DNA of 40,721 bases from Streptomyces boluensis (lineage in GTDB: Bacteria > Actinomycetota > Actinomycetes > Streptomycetales > Streptomycetaceae). A program made the translations under genes and the position numbers. The notes under the pieces are model-generated. The model was given only the letters and a program-made list of their open reading frames with translations, searched no databases and was not told where the DNA came from. The stretch lies in assembly GCF_009908195.1 (NCBI RefSeq), contig NZ_JAAAHS010000022.1, positions 1 through 40,721 on the forward strand. The letters run 5' to 3'. Below are positions 17,805-30,231 of the stretch, piece by piece; position 1 is the stretch's first letter, and each line of letters starts with the position of its first letter.

Positions 17805-19283
17805 TCAGGCGGTGAGCTTCGCCAGGGTCGCGTCGATGCGCTGGAGGGTGCGGTCCTTGCCCAGGATCTCCAGGGACTCGAAGAGGGGCAGGCCGATCGT
17901 GCGGCCGGTGACGGCTACGCGGACCGGGGCCTGGGCCTTGCCGAGCTTGAGGCCGTGCTCCTCGCCGGCGGCCAGGACGGCCTCCTTGAGGGACTCGGGG
18001 GAGGTCCAGTCGGCCGCTTCGAGCTTGGCGCGGGCCGTGGTGAGGAGGGCCACCGGGTCGCCCTTGCCCATCGCCTTGGTCCACGAGGCCTCGTCCTCGA
18101 CGGGCTTGTCGAGGAAGAGGAAGTCGACGTTCTCCGTGATCTCGGAGAGGACCTTGATACGGGTCTGGGCGTGCGGGGCGATGGCTTCCCAGGCGGCCTG
18201 GTCGAAGTCCTCGGGGGCCCAGTTGGCGTGCGGGGCCGTCAGCCAGGGCTCGCAGGCCGTGGCGAACGCCTTCACGTCCAGCATGCGGATGTGGTCGGCG
18301 TTGATCGCCTCGGCCTTCTTCAGGTCGAAGCGGGCCGGGTTGGCGTTGACGTCCGCGACGTCGAACTTCTCGATCATTTCCTTGATCGTGAAGACGTCCT
18401 GGTCGGCGGAGAACGACCAGCCGAGCAGCGAGAGGTAGTTGAGCAGTCCCTCGGGGAGGAAGCCGCGCTCGCGGTAGAGGTTGAGGTTGGCCTGCGGGTC
18501 GCGCTTGGAGAGCTTCTTGTTGCCCTCGCCCATCACGTACGGCAGGTGCCCGAAGGTGGGGATCTCCTTGGCGACGCCGAGCTCGATCAGCGCCTTGTAC
18601 AGGGCGATCTGGCGCGGGGTCGAGGAGAGCAGGTCCTCGCCGCGCAGGACGTGGGTGATCTCCATCAGGGCGTCGTCGACCGGGTTGACCAGGGTGTACA
18701 GCGGGGCGCCGTTGGCGCGCACGATGCCGTAGTCCGGGACGTTCTCCGGGGTGAAGGTGAGCTCGCCGCGGACCGCGTCCGTGAAGGTGATCGGCTCGTC
18801 GGGCATCCGGAAGCGGATGATGTGCGCGCGGCCCTCCGCCTCGTACGCCTGCTTCTGCTCGGCGGTGAGGGTGCGGCAGGTGCCGTCGTAACCGGAGGGC
18901 TTGCCGGCGGCGCGGGCGGCCTCGCGGCGGGCGTCCAGTTCCTCGGTGGTGCAGTAGCAGGGGTAGGCGTACCCGCCGTCGATCAGCTTCCGCGCGACGT
19001 CCTTGTAGATGTCCATGCGCTGCGACTGGCGGTACGGGGTGTGCGGGCCGCCGACCTCGGGGCCCTCGTCCCAGTCGAAGCCCAGCCAGTGGAACGAGTC
19101 GAGGAGCTGCTCGTACGACTCCTCCGAGTCGCGGGCCGCGTCCGTGTCCTCGATGCGGAAGACCAGCTGGCCGCCGGTGTGGCGGGCGTACGCCCAGTTG
19201 AAGAGGGCGGTACGGACCAGGCCCACGTGGGGGTTGCCGGTCGGGGAGGGACAGAAACGTACGCGGATGCTCGCGTTAGCCAC
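17805..19283 (-). CDS. gltX: Glutamyl-tRNA synthetase
   Basis: A 492-aa class I synthetase. The HIGH-type motif is [20 protein letters not shown] (His19 to Leu22) and the KMSKS-type motif is KKLSKRDPQ (about residue 257). VFRIEDTD and [12 protein letters not shown] are also present. Actinobacteria generally lack GlnRS, so this enzyme is expected to be non-discriminating: it charges both tRNA-Glu and tRNA-Gln with Glu, and GatCAB then amidates the latter. The GTG start lies within the end of the FAH gene (8-nt overlap), showing tight coupling. The five-tRNA cluster with both of its substrates is 0.9 kb downstream. Confidence 0.96.
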   Translation of the reverse strand: MANASIRVRFCPSPTGNPHVGLVRTALFNWAYARHTGGQLVFRIEDTDAARDSEESYEQLLDSFHWLGFDWDEGPEVGGPHTPYRQSQRMDIYKDVARKLIDGGYAYPCYCTTEELDARREAARAAGKPSGYDGTCRTLTAEQKQAYEAEGRAHIIRFRMPDEPITFTDAVRGELTFTPENVPDYGIVRANGAPLYTLVNPVDDALMEITHVLRGEDLLSSTPRQIALYKALIELGVAKEIPTFGHLPYVMGEGNKKLSKRDPQANLNLYRERGFLPEGLLNYLSLLGWSFSADQDVFTIKEMIEKFDVADVNANPARFDLKKAEAINADHIRMLDVKAFATACEPWLTAPHANWAPEDFDQAAWEAIAPHAQTRIKVLSEITENVDFLFLDKPVEDEASWTKAMGKGDPVALLTTARAKLEAADWTSPESLKEAVLAAGEEHGLKLGKAQAPVRVAVTGRTIGLPLFESLEILGKDRTLQRIDATLAKLTA

Positions 19284-20064
19284 GCTTGATCACCTTGTTG
19301 GTGAGAGTGCCGATGCCTTGGATGGTGACGGCGACCTCGTCGCCGACGTTGAGGGGGCCGACCCCGGCCGGGGTGCCGGTCAGGATCACGTCTCCGGGGA
19401 GGAGCGTCATCGCCTCGGTGATGTTGACGATCAGGTCCTCGATGGAGTGGATCATCTGGCTCGTCGAACCGAGCTGGCGCTGCTCGCCGTTGACCGTGCA
19501 CTGGATCGCCAGGTCGCCGGTGTCCAGTTCGGTCTCGACCCAGGGGCCGATGGGGCAGGCCGTGTCGAAGCCCTTGGCCCTGGCCCACTGCTTCTCGCGG
19601 CGCTGCACGTCGCGGGCCGTGACGTCGTTGGCGCAGGTGTAGCCGAAGATGACGTCCTTGACGCGCTCGCGCGGGACCTCGCGGCACATGCGGCCGATGA
19701 CCACGGCCAGTTCGGCCTCGTGGTGCAGCTCGCTGGAGAAGGCGGGGTACTCGATGGCGTCGCCGGAGCCGATCATCGAGGTGGTCGGCTTGAGGAAGGC
19801 GAAGGGCTCCTCGGGGACCTCGTTGCCGAGTTCCCGCGCGTGGTCGGCGTAGTTGCGCCCGAAGGCGACGATCTTGTTGCCGATCACGGGGGGCAGCAGC
19901 CGGACCTTGCTGAGCGGGAGCTTGACCCCGCTCAGCTCGAAGTCGGCGTACGGAATGCCCTTGATGACGTCGAGGACGAGTTCGCCCTCCTTGCCGGGGG
20001 CGGGGTCGCCCTCGACCGCGCCGAAGGCGACATTGCCGTCGATGGAGAACCTGGCGATGCGCAC
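19276..20064 (-). CDS. Fumarylacetoacetate hydrolase (FAH) family protein
   Basis: A 262-aa protein with the FAH C-terminal fold. Metal-binding residues appear in [12 protein letters not shown] (Glu, Glu) and in [11 protein letters not shown] (Asp); [13 protein letters not shown] and [11 protein letters not shown] are also family signatures. Members hydrolyse or decarboxylate beta-diketo acids or oxaloacetate-type compounds in aromatic catabolism or metabolite repair. The specific reaction is not clear. It is fused by overlap to gltX, a conserved arrangement in actinobacteria, which points to a housekeeping rather than a catabolic role. It starts with GTG at 20064. Confidence 0.9.
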   Translation of the reverse strand: MRIARFSIDGNVAFGAVEGDPAPGKEGELVLDVIKGIPYADFELSGVKLPLSKVRLLPPVIGNKIVAFGRNYADHARELGNEVPEEPFAFLKPTTSMIGSGDAIEYPAFSSELHHEAELAVVIGRMCREVPRERVKDVIFGYTCANDVTARDVQRREKQWARAKGFDTACPIGPWVETELDTGDLAIQCTVNGEQRQLGSTSQMIHSIEDLIVNITEAMTLLPGDVILTGTPAGVGPLNVGDEVAVTIQGIGTLTNKVIKRG

Positions 20065-20089
20065 GGAATGCGGCCCCTCTGCTTGCGGT

Positions 20090-20112
20090 GCCTGGAGACT
20101 GACGCTCCAGGC
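20090..20112 (-). terminator. Weak hairpin between the NPRR-repeat gene and FAH gene
   Basis: GCCTGGAG (20090-20097) and CTCCAGGC (20105-20112) form an 8-bp stem with a 7-nt loop. It has no T tract, so it may be an attenuator or simply a leader structure of the FAH-gltX transcript. Confidence 0.4.
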
Positions 20113-20143
20113 TAACGCGCTCAGGGGGGTTGACCTCGCGGTG

Positions 20144-20413
20144 TTACTCCGCGGCCGCGGTGACCGGGGCGACCATCAGGACCGTGCGGCGGGGGTTGGC
20201 CGTGTTGGTCGGGAGTTCCGTGAGTTCGGACTGTTCCGGCTGCTGCGGGGCCGCCTGCAGTTCGTCGGCGTCCTTCAGGTGCGCCAGGGTGGTGCGCCGC
20301 GGGTTGGCTATGTTGCGGAACATCATCGTCGTCTTCACGGCGGCTTCGACCTCTTGGATCTCGGGGCGGGGGTTGACGGTTCGGCCATCCCTGTAAAGCG
20401 TCAGGCTAAACAT
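20144..20413 (-). CDS. Small protein with three NPR(P/R) motifs, function unknown
   Basis: An 89-aa protein beginning MFSLTLYRDGRTVNPRPEI. NPRP occurs at 14-17, NPRRTTL at 37-43 and NPRRTVL at 73-79; the last two are preceded by Ala and spaced 36 residues apart. Between them is an acidic, Gln/Pro-rich stretch (AAPQQPEQSELTELP). There is no signal peptide or membrane segment. The ATG at 20413 has GGGGA six bases upstream, better than the open-frame TTG at 20428. It lies upstream of FAH-gltX and is divergent from cvnA1. I do not recognise a family; repeated short motifs suggest peptide recognition sites or processed peptides. Confidence 0.75.
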   Translation of the reverse strand: MFSLTLYRDGRTVNPRPEIQEVEAAVKTTMMFRNIANPRRTTLAHLKDADELQAAPQQPEQSELTELPTNTANPRRTVLMVAPVTAAAE

Positions 20414-20898
20414 TTGAATTCCCCGCAAAGCCGTGAACTCCCCTGGATCTTCATGTGAGTTTGCTCACGAGCTGACGGACGTAGCGGACAGAACGGGCGA
20501 CTTACGGACGGGATCGGAAGGGACATTCCGGTACTGAAGCGCCGATTCCGCTCCCGATCATGGCGACTGGGACACCCTGCGCACGGAGGCGAGTCGCACG
20601 TAAAAGCCCGATATGGCCGGGATGGGGCTCGACATCTTGTAACCCCTCGCTCACCCGCTGTCACGGAGGTCACAGCCCGGCAGCGGGGCTTGTTGGAGAT
20701 CCGGCACTGTGCTGGAATTCCCGGGAACCGCCGCAGGTATGAACCGGCGCGCACGGGCGCAACGCAGCGTCGAGTGGCGGTGGGAAAGGGGGAGACGCGC
20801 CGGTCACTCAAGACCACCGGGGTCCTTCGGGCTCCACGACGCCGACACCGTCCCACCGTCTGTGCGGAGGGGCGCCTGGTCCAGAGGTTGCGACGCTA
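20414..20898. other. 485-bp divergent intergenic region upstream of cvnA1
   Basis: No gene of convincing quality lies here. It should carry promoters for the NPRR-repeat gene (minus) and cvnA1 (plus). A small inverted repeat GTGAG/CTCAC is at 20455-20468. A weak promoter-like pair, TTGTTG (20690-20695) and TGGAAT (20713-20718), is visible for the plus strand. Base composition is slightly lower in GC than the flanking genes. Confidence 0.4.
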
Positions 20899-24624
<3,726 letters not shown>

Positions 24625-25047
24625 TTGAGTCCGATGAGCCAGGCGGCGCAGAATCTGAACTGGTTGATCACCAACTTCGTGGACAACACCCCCGGGGTGT
24701 CCCACACGGTGGTGGTGTCGGCCGACGGTCTGCTGCTCGCGATGTCCGAAGGCTTCCCGCGTGACCGCGCCGACCAACTGGCGGCGGTCGCCTCGGGTCT
24801 GACCTCGCTGACGGCGGGCGCGTCCCGCATCTTCGAGGGCGGCCCGGTCAACCAGACCGTGGTGGAGATGGAGCGCGGCTTCCTCTTCCTCATGTCCATC
24901 TCCGACGGCTCGTCCCTCGCGGTGCTCGCGCACCCGGAGTGCGACATCGGCCTCGTCGGATACGAGATGGCGCTCCTGGTCGACCGGGCGGGCACCGTGC
25001 TCACCCCCGACCTGCGCGCCGAGCTCCAGGGAAGCCTGCTGCACTAG
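24625..25047 (+). CDS. cvnB1: Conservon roadblock/LC7 protein CvnB1
   Basis: A 140-aa roadblock/LC7-domain protein (SQAAQNLNWLITNFVDNTPG, SHTVVVSADGLLLAMSEGF, VVEMERGFLFLMSISDGSSL). In other systems such domains dimerize and regulate small GTPases, so it probably links CvnA1 and CvnD1. The TTG at 24625 immediately follows the cvnA1 stop and has AGGAG six bases upstream within the last cvnA1 codons; an ATG nine bases further in is too far from that site. The paralogue uses GTG at the same position, which supports the choice. Confidence 0.9.
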   Translation: MSPMSQAAQNLNWLITNFVDNTPGVSHTVVVSADGLLLAMSEGFPRDRADQLAAVASGLTSLTAGASRIFEGGPVNQTVVEMERGFLFLMSISDGSSLAVLAHPECDIGLVGYEMALLVDRAGTVLTPDLRAELQGSLLH

Positions 25048-25136
25048 TCAGGAGCGCACCACCACCGTCAAGGCCCGTCCCCCACCGGCCAAGTCAGACG
25101 GCACGCCGACCACTTGCTGTCCCGCCCGGAGGATCC

Positions 25137-25541
25137 ATGACCCCGCCCACCGCCCCTCACGATCCGTACGGAGCCCAGTCTTCCTACGGCGTTGAGGGCG
25201 ACCAGCCGCTGGTGCGTCCGTACGCGATGACCGGCGGCCGGACCAGGCCGCGCTACCAGCTCGCCATCGAGGCGCTGGTGAGCACGACGGCCGACCCGGC
25301 CCAGCTGATGGGGTTGCTCCCCGAGCACCAGCGGATCTGCCACCTGTGCCGCGAGGTCAAGTCGGTGGCCGAGGTGTCCGCGCTCCTTTCCATGCCTCTC
25401 GGGGTGGCCCGGATTCTGGTCGCGGACCTCGCCGAGGCCGGACTCGTGGCCATCCACCAGCCCGGCGGCGATGAGAACGCCGGCGGCCAGCCAGACGTGA
25501 CACTGCTCGAAAGGGTGCTCAGTGGACTTCGAAAGCTCTAG
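25137..25541 (+). CDS. cvnC1: Conservon DUF742 protein CvnC1
   Basis: A 134-aa DUF742 protein. After a short Pro-rich N-terminus comes VRPYAMTGGRTRPRYQLAIE, then CHLCREVKSVAEVSALLSMP and LGVARILVADLAEAGLVAIH, with the helical spacing of a winged helix. CvnC proteins are part of the membrane-associated conservon complex, and DNA binding is possible but unproven. The ATG has GGAGG four bases upstream. The 3' part (from 25398) is inside the near-identical tract shared with cvnC2. It overlaps cvnD1 by 20 nt. Confidence 0.9.
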   Translation: MTPPTAPHDPYGAQSSYGVEGDQPLVRPYAMTGGRTRPRYQLAIEALVSTTADPAQLMGLLPEHQRICHLCREVKSVAEVSALLSMPLGVARILVADLAEAGLVAIHQPGGDENAGGQPDVTLLERVLSGLRKL

Positions 25542-25826
25542 CGGCGGCGCAACCCGCTCCACCACCAGCGCGAAAATCGTGGTGGCGGGCGGCTTCGGCG
25601 TGGGCAAGACCACGTTCGTCGGCGCCGTCTCGGAGATCAACCCGCTGCGCACGGAAGCAGTCATGACGTCAGCGTCGGCCGGAATCGACGACCTGACGCA
25701 CACCGGCGACAAGACCACGACGACGGTCGCCATGGACTTCGGCCGCATCACCCTCGACCAGGACCTGATCCTCTACCTGTTCGGCACCCCCGGACAGGAC
25801 CGCTTCTGGTTCATGTGGGACGACCT
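25398..25826 (+). repeat. Near-identical 429-bp tract, copy 1 (cvnC1-cvnD1)
   Basis: By eye, 425 of 429 bases match 30721-31149 (offset 5323). Mismatches are one GAT/GAC change and three changes in a Thr run. It covers the 3' end of cvnC, the gene overlap, and the 5' half of cvnD. Outside its edges many synonymous sites differ. Confidence 0.85.
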
Positions 25827-26103
25827 CGTCCGCGGCGCCATCGGTGCCGTCGTGCTCGTCGACACCCGTCGTCTCGCCGACTGCTTCCCGGCCGTGGACT
25901 ACTTCGAGAACAGCGGCCTGCCGTTCGTCATCGCGCTCAACGGGTTCGAAGGGCACCAGCCCTACAACCCGGACGAAGTCCGCGAAGCGCTGCAGATCGG
26001 GCCCGACACCCCGATCATCACCACCGACGCCCGGCACCGCGGCGACGCCAAGTCGGCGCTCATCACCCTCGTCGAGCACGCGCTGATGGCCCGGTTGCGA
26101 TAG
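25522..26103 (+). CDS. cvnD1: Conservon small GTPase CvnD1
   Basis: A 193-aa Ras-like GTP-binding protein. The P loop is GGFGVGKTT (23-31), and switch II is LFGTPGQDRFW (86-96), where Ras has DTAGQE. The G4 motif is unusual: FVIALNGFEGH places NGFE (140-143) where most GTPases have NKxD, so guanine specificity may be reached differently. It is the output GTPase of the conservon and should cycle with CvnB as regulator. The GTG start lies in the end of cvnC1. It differs from CvnD2 at only two residues. Confidence 0.92.
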   Translation: MDFESSSGGATRSTTSAKIVVAGGFGVGKTTFVGAVSEINPLRTEAVMTSASAGIDDLTHTGDKTTTTVAMDFGRITLDQDLILYLFGTPGQDRFWFMWDDLVRGAIGAVVLVDTRRLADCFPAVDYFENSGLPFVIALNGFEGHQPYNPDEVREALQIGPDTPIITTDARHRGDAKSALITLVEHALMARLR

Positions 26104-26157
26104 CGCGTACGACTCAAGTCGGCCACTCTGTACGGAAGTTGCCGTAGCCACCACGGA

Positions 26158-26185
26158 GCGGGCTGTGTCCTTTGACACGGCCCGC
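26158..26185 (+). terminator. Terminator of conservon 1
   Basis: GCGGGCTGTGTC (26158-26169), CTTT loop, GACACGGCCCGC (26174-26185): a 12-bp stem with one G-U pair, 55 nt after the cvnD1 stop. It separates the two conservons. Confidence 0.75.
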
Positions 26186-26459
26186 ACGGGTGTTCATAAC
26201 GTTTCGACAGAGAATTGCCCTGTCGCCAACACAGCTCGCATTCACGCGGTACCGCTGTGCTGATATCGCTCTGGCCATTTGCCGGGCCTCGATGTTTATG
26301 CCCGTTTTATCTGAGGCCCACGTCACCCGGAACCAGCACGTCGCACTGTTTGGTGGAGCCACCGCTGACGTGCTCAAATTCGCTGAACTGCCCAGTAGCA
26401 ACGGGCGTGGAGACGAAGCGGCACGATGCAGGTGCCCTCGCCGAGAGGTTGTTGGTCGA
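26186..26459 (+). promoter_or_regulatory. cvnA2 upstream region with candidate operator
   Basis: The gene-free stretch between conservons is AT-richer than its surroundings (for example GTTCATAACGTTTCG). An inverted repeat CGACAG (26205-26210) and CTGTCG (26220-26225) with a 9-nt spacer could bind a regulator. No clear -35/-10 pair was found. A separate promoter here would let the second conservon be controlled independently of the first. Confidence 0.4.
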
Positions 26460-29400
26460 GTGAGGCGAAGCAAGAACAGCCCCGAGCCGTCGGAACGGGG
26501 CAACTTCACCCCGCCGCAGCGAGGAGCGGCATCACCCGCACAGGCACCCGCGCCCGAACCGGCGCCCGTGTCCAGCGGTAGCAAGCTCTCGCCCCGCAAC
26601 TGGCGTGTGCCCACCAGGCTGAACGCCATTCTCCTCATACCCGTGGTCGTCGCCATCGTGATGGGCGGCTTCCAGGTCAAGGGTTCCATTGACACGTGGA
26701 ACGAGGCCGAGGACGCGGAGAAGACCGCGCTGATCGTGCGCGCCGCCGAGAACTACGGCCAGGCGCTGCTCAACGAACGTGACATATCCGCCGCCCCGCT
26801 GCTGCTCGGCAAGGGCGACGGCGGCGCGGTCGAGAAGGCCCGCGCCGCCACCGACGCCGCCAAGGCGGAGTTCGACGACGTCGTCGCGGACATGCCGGAG
26901 AAGCAGGGCCTGGAGCGCCGCCTCTCCCTCTTCAAGAAGAACGAGTCGAGCCTCGCCAACCTGCGCAAGACCGCGTACACCCGCGCCATGGACCCGGTGA
27001 AGACCGAAGAGGGTTACGTAGTCGTCCAGCACTCCCTGATGGAGTTCGCGAACGAGCTCGGCCTCGGCACCGGCAACATCACCAGCTACGGCCGGACCGT
27101 GTACGCCGTCTCCCTCGCCAAGGCCTCCGTCTCCCTGCAGCGGTCCATCGGCACCCACCTGATCGTCCGCCCCGCCTCGGATCGCGCGACCCTCGAGGCC
27201 CAGTCGACGGCGTTCAGCTCGTACGCGTACCTGGAGAAGATCGCCATCGGCGAGTACGTCTCCGCCGGTACCGAGCAGGACTACAAGGACCTGACCGGGA
27301 TGCTGCGCGGCAAGCAGACGGAGGGCAAGAAGAAGCTCGCCGCCGCCGCCCGCGAGGCCAAGGCGAACGGCCAGCGGTTCAAGGCCCCGCCGTCCCCCGA
27401 CGCGATGGTCAAGCTGATCGGCAGCGGCGCGAAGCCCGCCACGCTGCGGGCGCAGGGCGTCACCCCCGAGGCCTGGTTCGCGACCACCACCGCGAAGTTC
27501 GACGGTTACCGCGAGATCGAGACCGAGCTGATCGACAAGGCGGTCGCCGAGTCCGCGCAGATCGCGAACGACGCCGAGCGGGACGCCTACATCAACGGCG
27601 CGGTCGTACTCGGCGCCGTACTCCTCGCGTTCCTCATCGCCGGCCTCATGGCCCGCCAGATGAGCCGCAACATGCTCAAGCTGCGTACCGCCGCCTTCGG
27701 CATCGCCGAGCAGCGGCTGCCGATGCTGGTCGACCAGCTCTCGCGCACCGAGCCCGGCCGGGTCGACACCCGGGTCCAGCCCATCCCGATCAACACCCGG
27801 GACGAGATCGGCGAGGTCGCCCGCGCCTTCGACCAGGTGCACCGCGAGGCCGTCCGGCTCGCCGCCGAGCAGGCGCTGCTGCGGGGCAACGTCAACGCGA
27901 TCTTCACCAACCTGTCGCGCCGCAACCAGTCGCTGATCGAGGGCCAGTTGACCCTCATCACCGACCTGGAGAACAACGAGGCCGACCCGGACCAGCTGGA
28001 GAACCTCTTCAAGCTGGACCACCTGGCGACCCGTATGCGCCGCAACGGCGAGAACCTCCTGGTCCTCGCCGGCGAGGAGCCGGGCCGCCGCTGGGACCAG
28101 CCGGTCCCGCTGGTCGACGTGCTGCGCGCCGCCTCCTCCGAGGTGGAGCAGTACGAGCGTGTCGAGCTGTCCGGCGTCCCGGAGGCCGAGATCCACGGCC
28201 GCGCGGTCACCGACCTCGTACACCTGCTCGCCGAGCTCCTGGAGAACGCCACGTCGTTCTCCTCGCCGCAGACCAAGGTCCGCGTCACCGCGACCCGGCT
28301 GCCCGACGGCCGCGTGATGGTCGAGATCCACGACAAGGGCATCGGCCTCACCGCCGAGGACTTCGCGGACATCAACCACAAGCTGGCCAACCCGCCGACC
28401 GTGGACGCCGCGATCTCGCAGCGCATGGGCCTGTTCGTGGTCGGCCGCCTGGCCGACCGGCACAGCGTCCGGGTCCAGCTCCGCCCCTCCGGCGAGCAGG
28501 CGGGCACCACGTCCCTGGTCATGCTCCCCGACGCGATCACGCACGGCGGCGGCGGCAACGACCTGCCGGAGAGCGAGTTCACGGTCTCCCGGATCGTGCC
28601 CGAGCAGGACCAGGCGTACCAGGCCCCGCCGCTGCGCACCGCCGCCGAACTCGGCTTCGACGACAGCCGCTACGGCGAGGGCTCCCCCGCGAACGACCCG
28701 ATGGACCGCTCGCTGTTCCAGGCCGAGCGCCGCCCCGCCCTCGAGCAGCAGCCCGAGGACCGCCCGCTGTTCCGCGACGAACTCGCCCAGGAGCAGGGCT
28801 ACGAGCAGAACGCCCCTGCGTACGAGCAGAACGCCCCCGCGTACGACCAGCAGCCGCAGGCGTACGAGGAGCACAGCGGGTACGCGCAGGAGCAGGACGG
28901 GTACGCGCAGCAGCAGCACGGCGGCTTCCCGCAGCAGCCCGCGTACGACCAGGGCTACGCCCCTCAGGGCGGCGGCTACGACGAGTATCCGGAATCCGGA
29001 TATGCGGAACCTGGCTACGACGACGGGTACTCCGCAAGGCAGTCGGGCCAGGATGCGTACGCCGACTACAACGGGCAGACGCAGCAAGGTGATTGGCAGC
29101 GGCAGGCTCCCGCGACGGATGCTTTCGGTAACGCTTACGAGACAGAAGCGGAATCTGCTCCTGGCGCTTCTGAAGGCGACCGGGACCGTGTAGGTTTCGA
29201 CCGTCAGGGACCTGCGCCTTCGGCTGTGCACGAGCTGACCGACGCGGGTCTGCCGCGCCGCGGCGGTGTACCCGCGGGCAACGGCAACCAGGGCGCGGGC
29301 GGCGAGCAGTGGCCGTCGGCGTCGGGCCAGGACACTCCCCCACAGCCGCACGCGGAAGACGCGCCCGCAGGGCCCGCCGACGCTGCCGGTGCCGGCGACG

Positions 29401-29702
29401 ACTGGCGTTCCGCCAACGACGACCGCTGGCAGCGTGCCGAGCAGCTCCGGCAGCCCAGGGCGGGCGGGGTCACCACCTCGGGACTGCCGCGCCGGGTTCC
29501 CAAGGCCAACTTGGTCGAGGGCACGGCGGAGCAGACCCCGCAGGGTGGGCCGCAGATCTCCCGTGCCCCTGAGGACGTGCGTGGCAGGCTGAGCAACCTG
29601 CGGCGCGGTGTTCAGCGGGGACGCGACGCAGGAAGTGACTCGAACGGCCAGGCCACTGGTGAACACAGTGGGCCTGGTGGCAACTACAACCAGGAGCGTT
29701 AG
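26460..29702 (+). CDS. cvnA2: Conservon sensor histidine kinase-like protein CvnA2
   Basis: A 1080-aa paralogue of CvnA1. TM1 is at about 54-76, the extracellular sensor region to about 377, TM2 at about 379-401, then HAMP. LDHLATRMRRNGENLLVLAG holds candidate His521. The HATPase motifs are LAELLENATSF, IHDKGIGLT and RMGLFVVGRL. The disordered C-terminal part differs from CvnA1: 28800-29100 encodes a Tyr/Gln-rich low-complexity stretch (YEQNAPAYEQNAPAYDQQ). It ends with the same conserved peptide, GGVTTSGLPRRVPKANLV to RGRLSNLRRGVQRGRDAG. The GTG at 26460 begins VRRSKNSPEPSERGNF, the usual CvnA start, preceded by AGAGGTTG. The sensor domains diverge far more than the kinase core. Confidence 0.93.
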   Translation: MRRSKNSPEPSERGNFTPPQRGAASPAQAPAPEPAPVSSGSKLSPRNWRVPTRLNAILLIPVVVAIVMGGFQVKGSIDTWNEAEDAEKTALIVRAAENYGQALLNERDISAAPLLLGKGDGGAVEKARAATDAAKAEFDDVVADMPEKQGLERRLSLFKKNESSLANLRKTAYTRAMDPVKTEEGYVVVQHSLMEFANELGLGTGNITSYGRTVYAVSLAKASVSLQRSIGTHLIVRPASDRATLEAQSTAFSSYAYLEKIAIGEYVSAGTEQDYKDLTGMLRGKQTEGKKKLAAAAREAKANGQRFKAPPSPDAMVKLIGSGAKPATLRAQGVTPEAWFATTTAKFDGYREIETELIDKAVAESAQIANDAERDAYINGAVVLGAVLLAFLIAGLMARQMSRNMLKLRTAAFGIAEQRLPMLVDQLSRTEPGRVDTRVQPIPINTRDEIGEVARAFDQVHREAVRLAAEQALLRGNVNAIFTNLSRRNQSLIEGQLTLITDLENNEADPDQLENLFKLDHLATRMRRNGENLLVLAGEEPGRRWDQPVPLVDVLRAASSEVEQYERVELSGVPEAEIHGRAVTDLVHLLAELLENATSFSSPQTKVRVTATRLPDGRVMVEIHDKGIGLTAEDFADINHKLANPPTVDAAISQRMGLFVVGRLADRHSVRVQLRPSGEQAGTTSLVMLPDAITHGGGGNDLPESEFTVSRIVPEQDQAYQAPPLRTAAELGFDDSRYGEGSPANDPMDRSLFQAERRPALEQQPEDRPLFRDELAQEQGYEQNAPAYEQNAPAYDQQPQAYEEHSGYAQEQDGYAQQQHGGFPQQPAYDQGYAPQGGGYDEYPESGYAEPGYDDGYSARQSGQDAYADYNGQTQQGDWQRQAPATDAFGNAYETEAESAPGASEGDRDRVGFDRQGPAPSAVHELTDAGLPRRGGVPAGNGNQGAGGEQWPSASGQDTPPQPHAEDAPAGPADAAGAGDDWRSANDDRWQRAEQLRQPRAGGVTTSGLPRRVPKANLVEGTAEQTPQGGPQISRAPEDVRGRLSNLRRGVQRGRDAGSDSNGQATGEHSGPGGNYNQER

Positions 29703-29703
29703 T

Positions 29704-30126
29704 GTGAGCCCGATGAGCCAGGCGGCGCAGAACCTGAACTGGTTGATCACCAACTTCGTGGAGAACACCCCCGGTGTCTCCCACACGGTGGTGGTCTCCG
29801 CCGACGGACTCCTTCTGGCTATGTCCGAAGGGTTCCCGCGTGACCGTGCCGACCAGCTGGCGGCGGTCGCTTCCGGTCTGACCTCGCTGACGGCGGGCGC
29901 GTCCCGCATCTTCGAGGGTGGCAGCGTGAATCAGACAGTTGTGGAGATGGAGCGAGGATTTCTCTTCCTCATGTCCATCTCCGACGGTTCCTCCCTTGCC
30001 GTACTCGCGCACCCCGAAGCGGACATCGGTCTCATCGGGTACGAGATGGCACTTCTCGTCGACCGGGCGGGCACCGTGCTCACCCCCGACCTGCGGGCCG
30101 AGCTCCAGGGAAGCCTTCTCGGTTAG
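29704..30126 (+). CDS. cvnB2: Conservon roadblock/LC7 protein CvnB2
   Basis: A 140-aa roadblock/LC7 protein, with a handful of residue differences from CvnB1 (for example VENTPG for VDNTPG and HPEADIGLIG for HPECDIGLVG). Nucleotide differences are spread along the gene at synonymous sites, unlike the following tract. The GTG at 29704 has AGGAG seven bases upstream. It is one base past the cvnA2 stop. Role as for CvnB1: a likely regulator of the CvnD GTPase. Confidence 0.9.
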   Translation: MSPMSQAAQNLNWLITNFVENTPGVSHTVVVSADGLLLAMSEGFPRDRADQLAAVASGLTSLTAGASRIFEGGSVNQTVVEMERGFLFLMSISDGSSLAVLAHPEADIGLIGYEMALLVDRAGTVLTPDLRAELQGSLLG

Positions 30127-30231
30127 TTCTCAACTAGCAGACAGGCGGTGCGTTTTCGCGTCCCGGGGCCTTAAAGTTCGGGACGCGGCACCACAGTGAT
30201 GGATGCCAGGCACAGTCGGAGGAGGAAGCAC

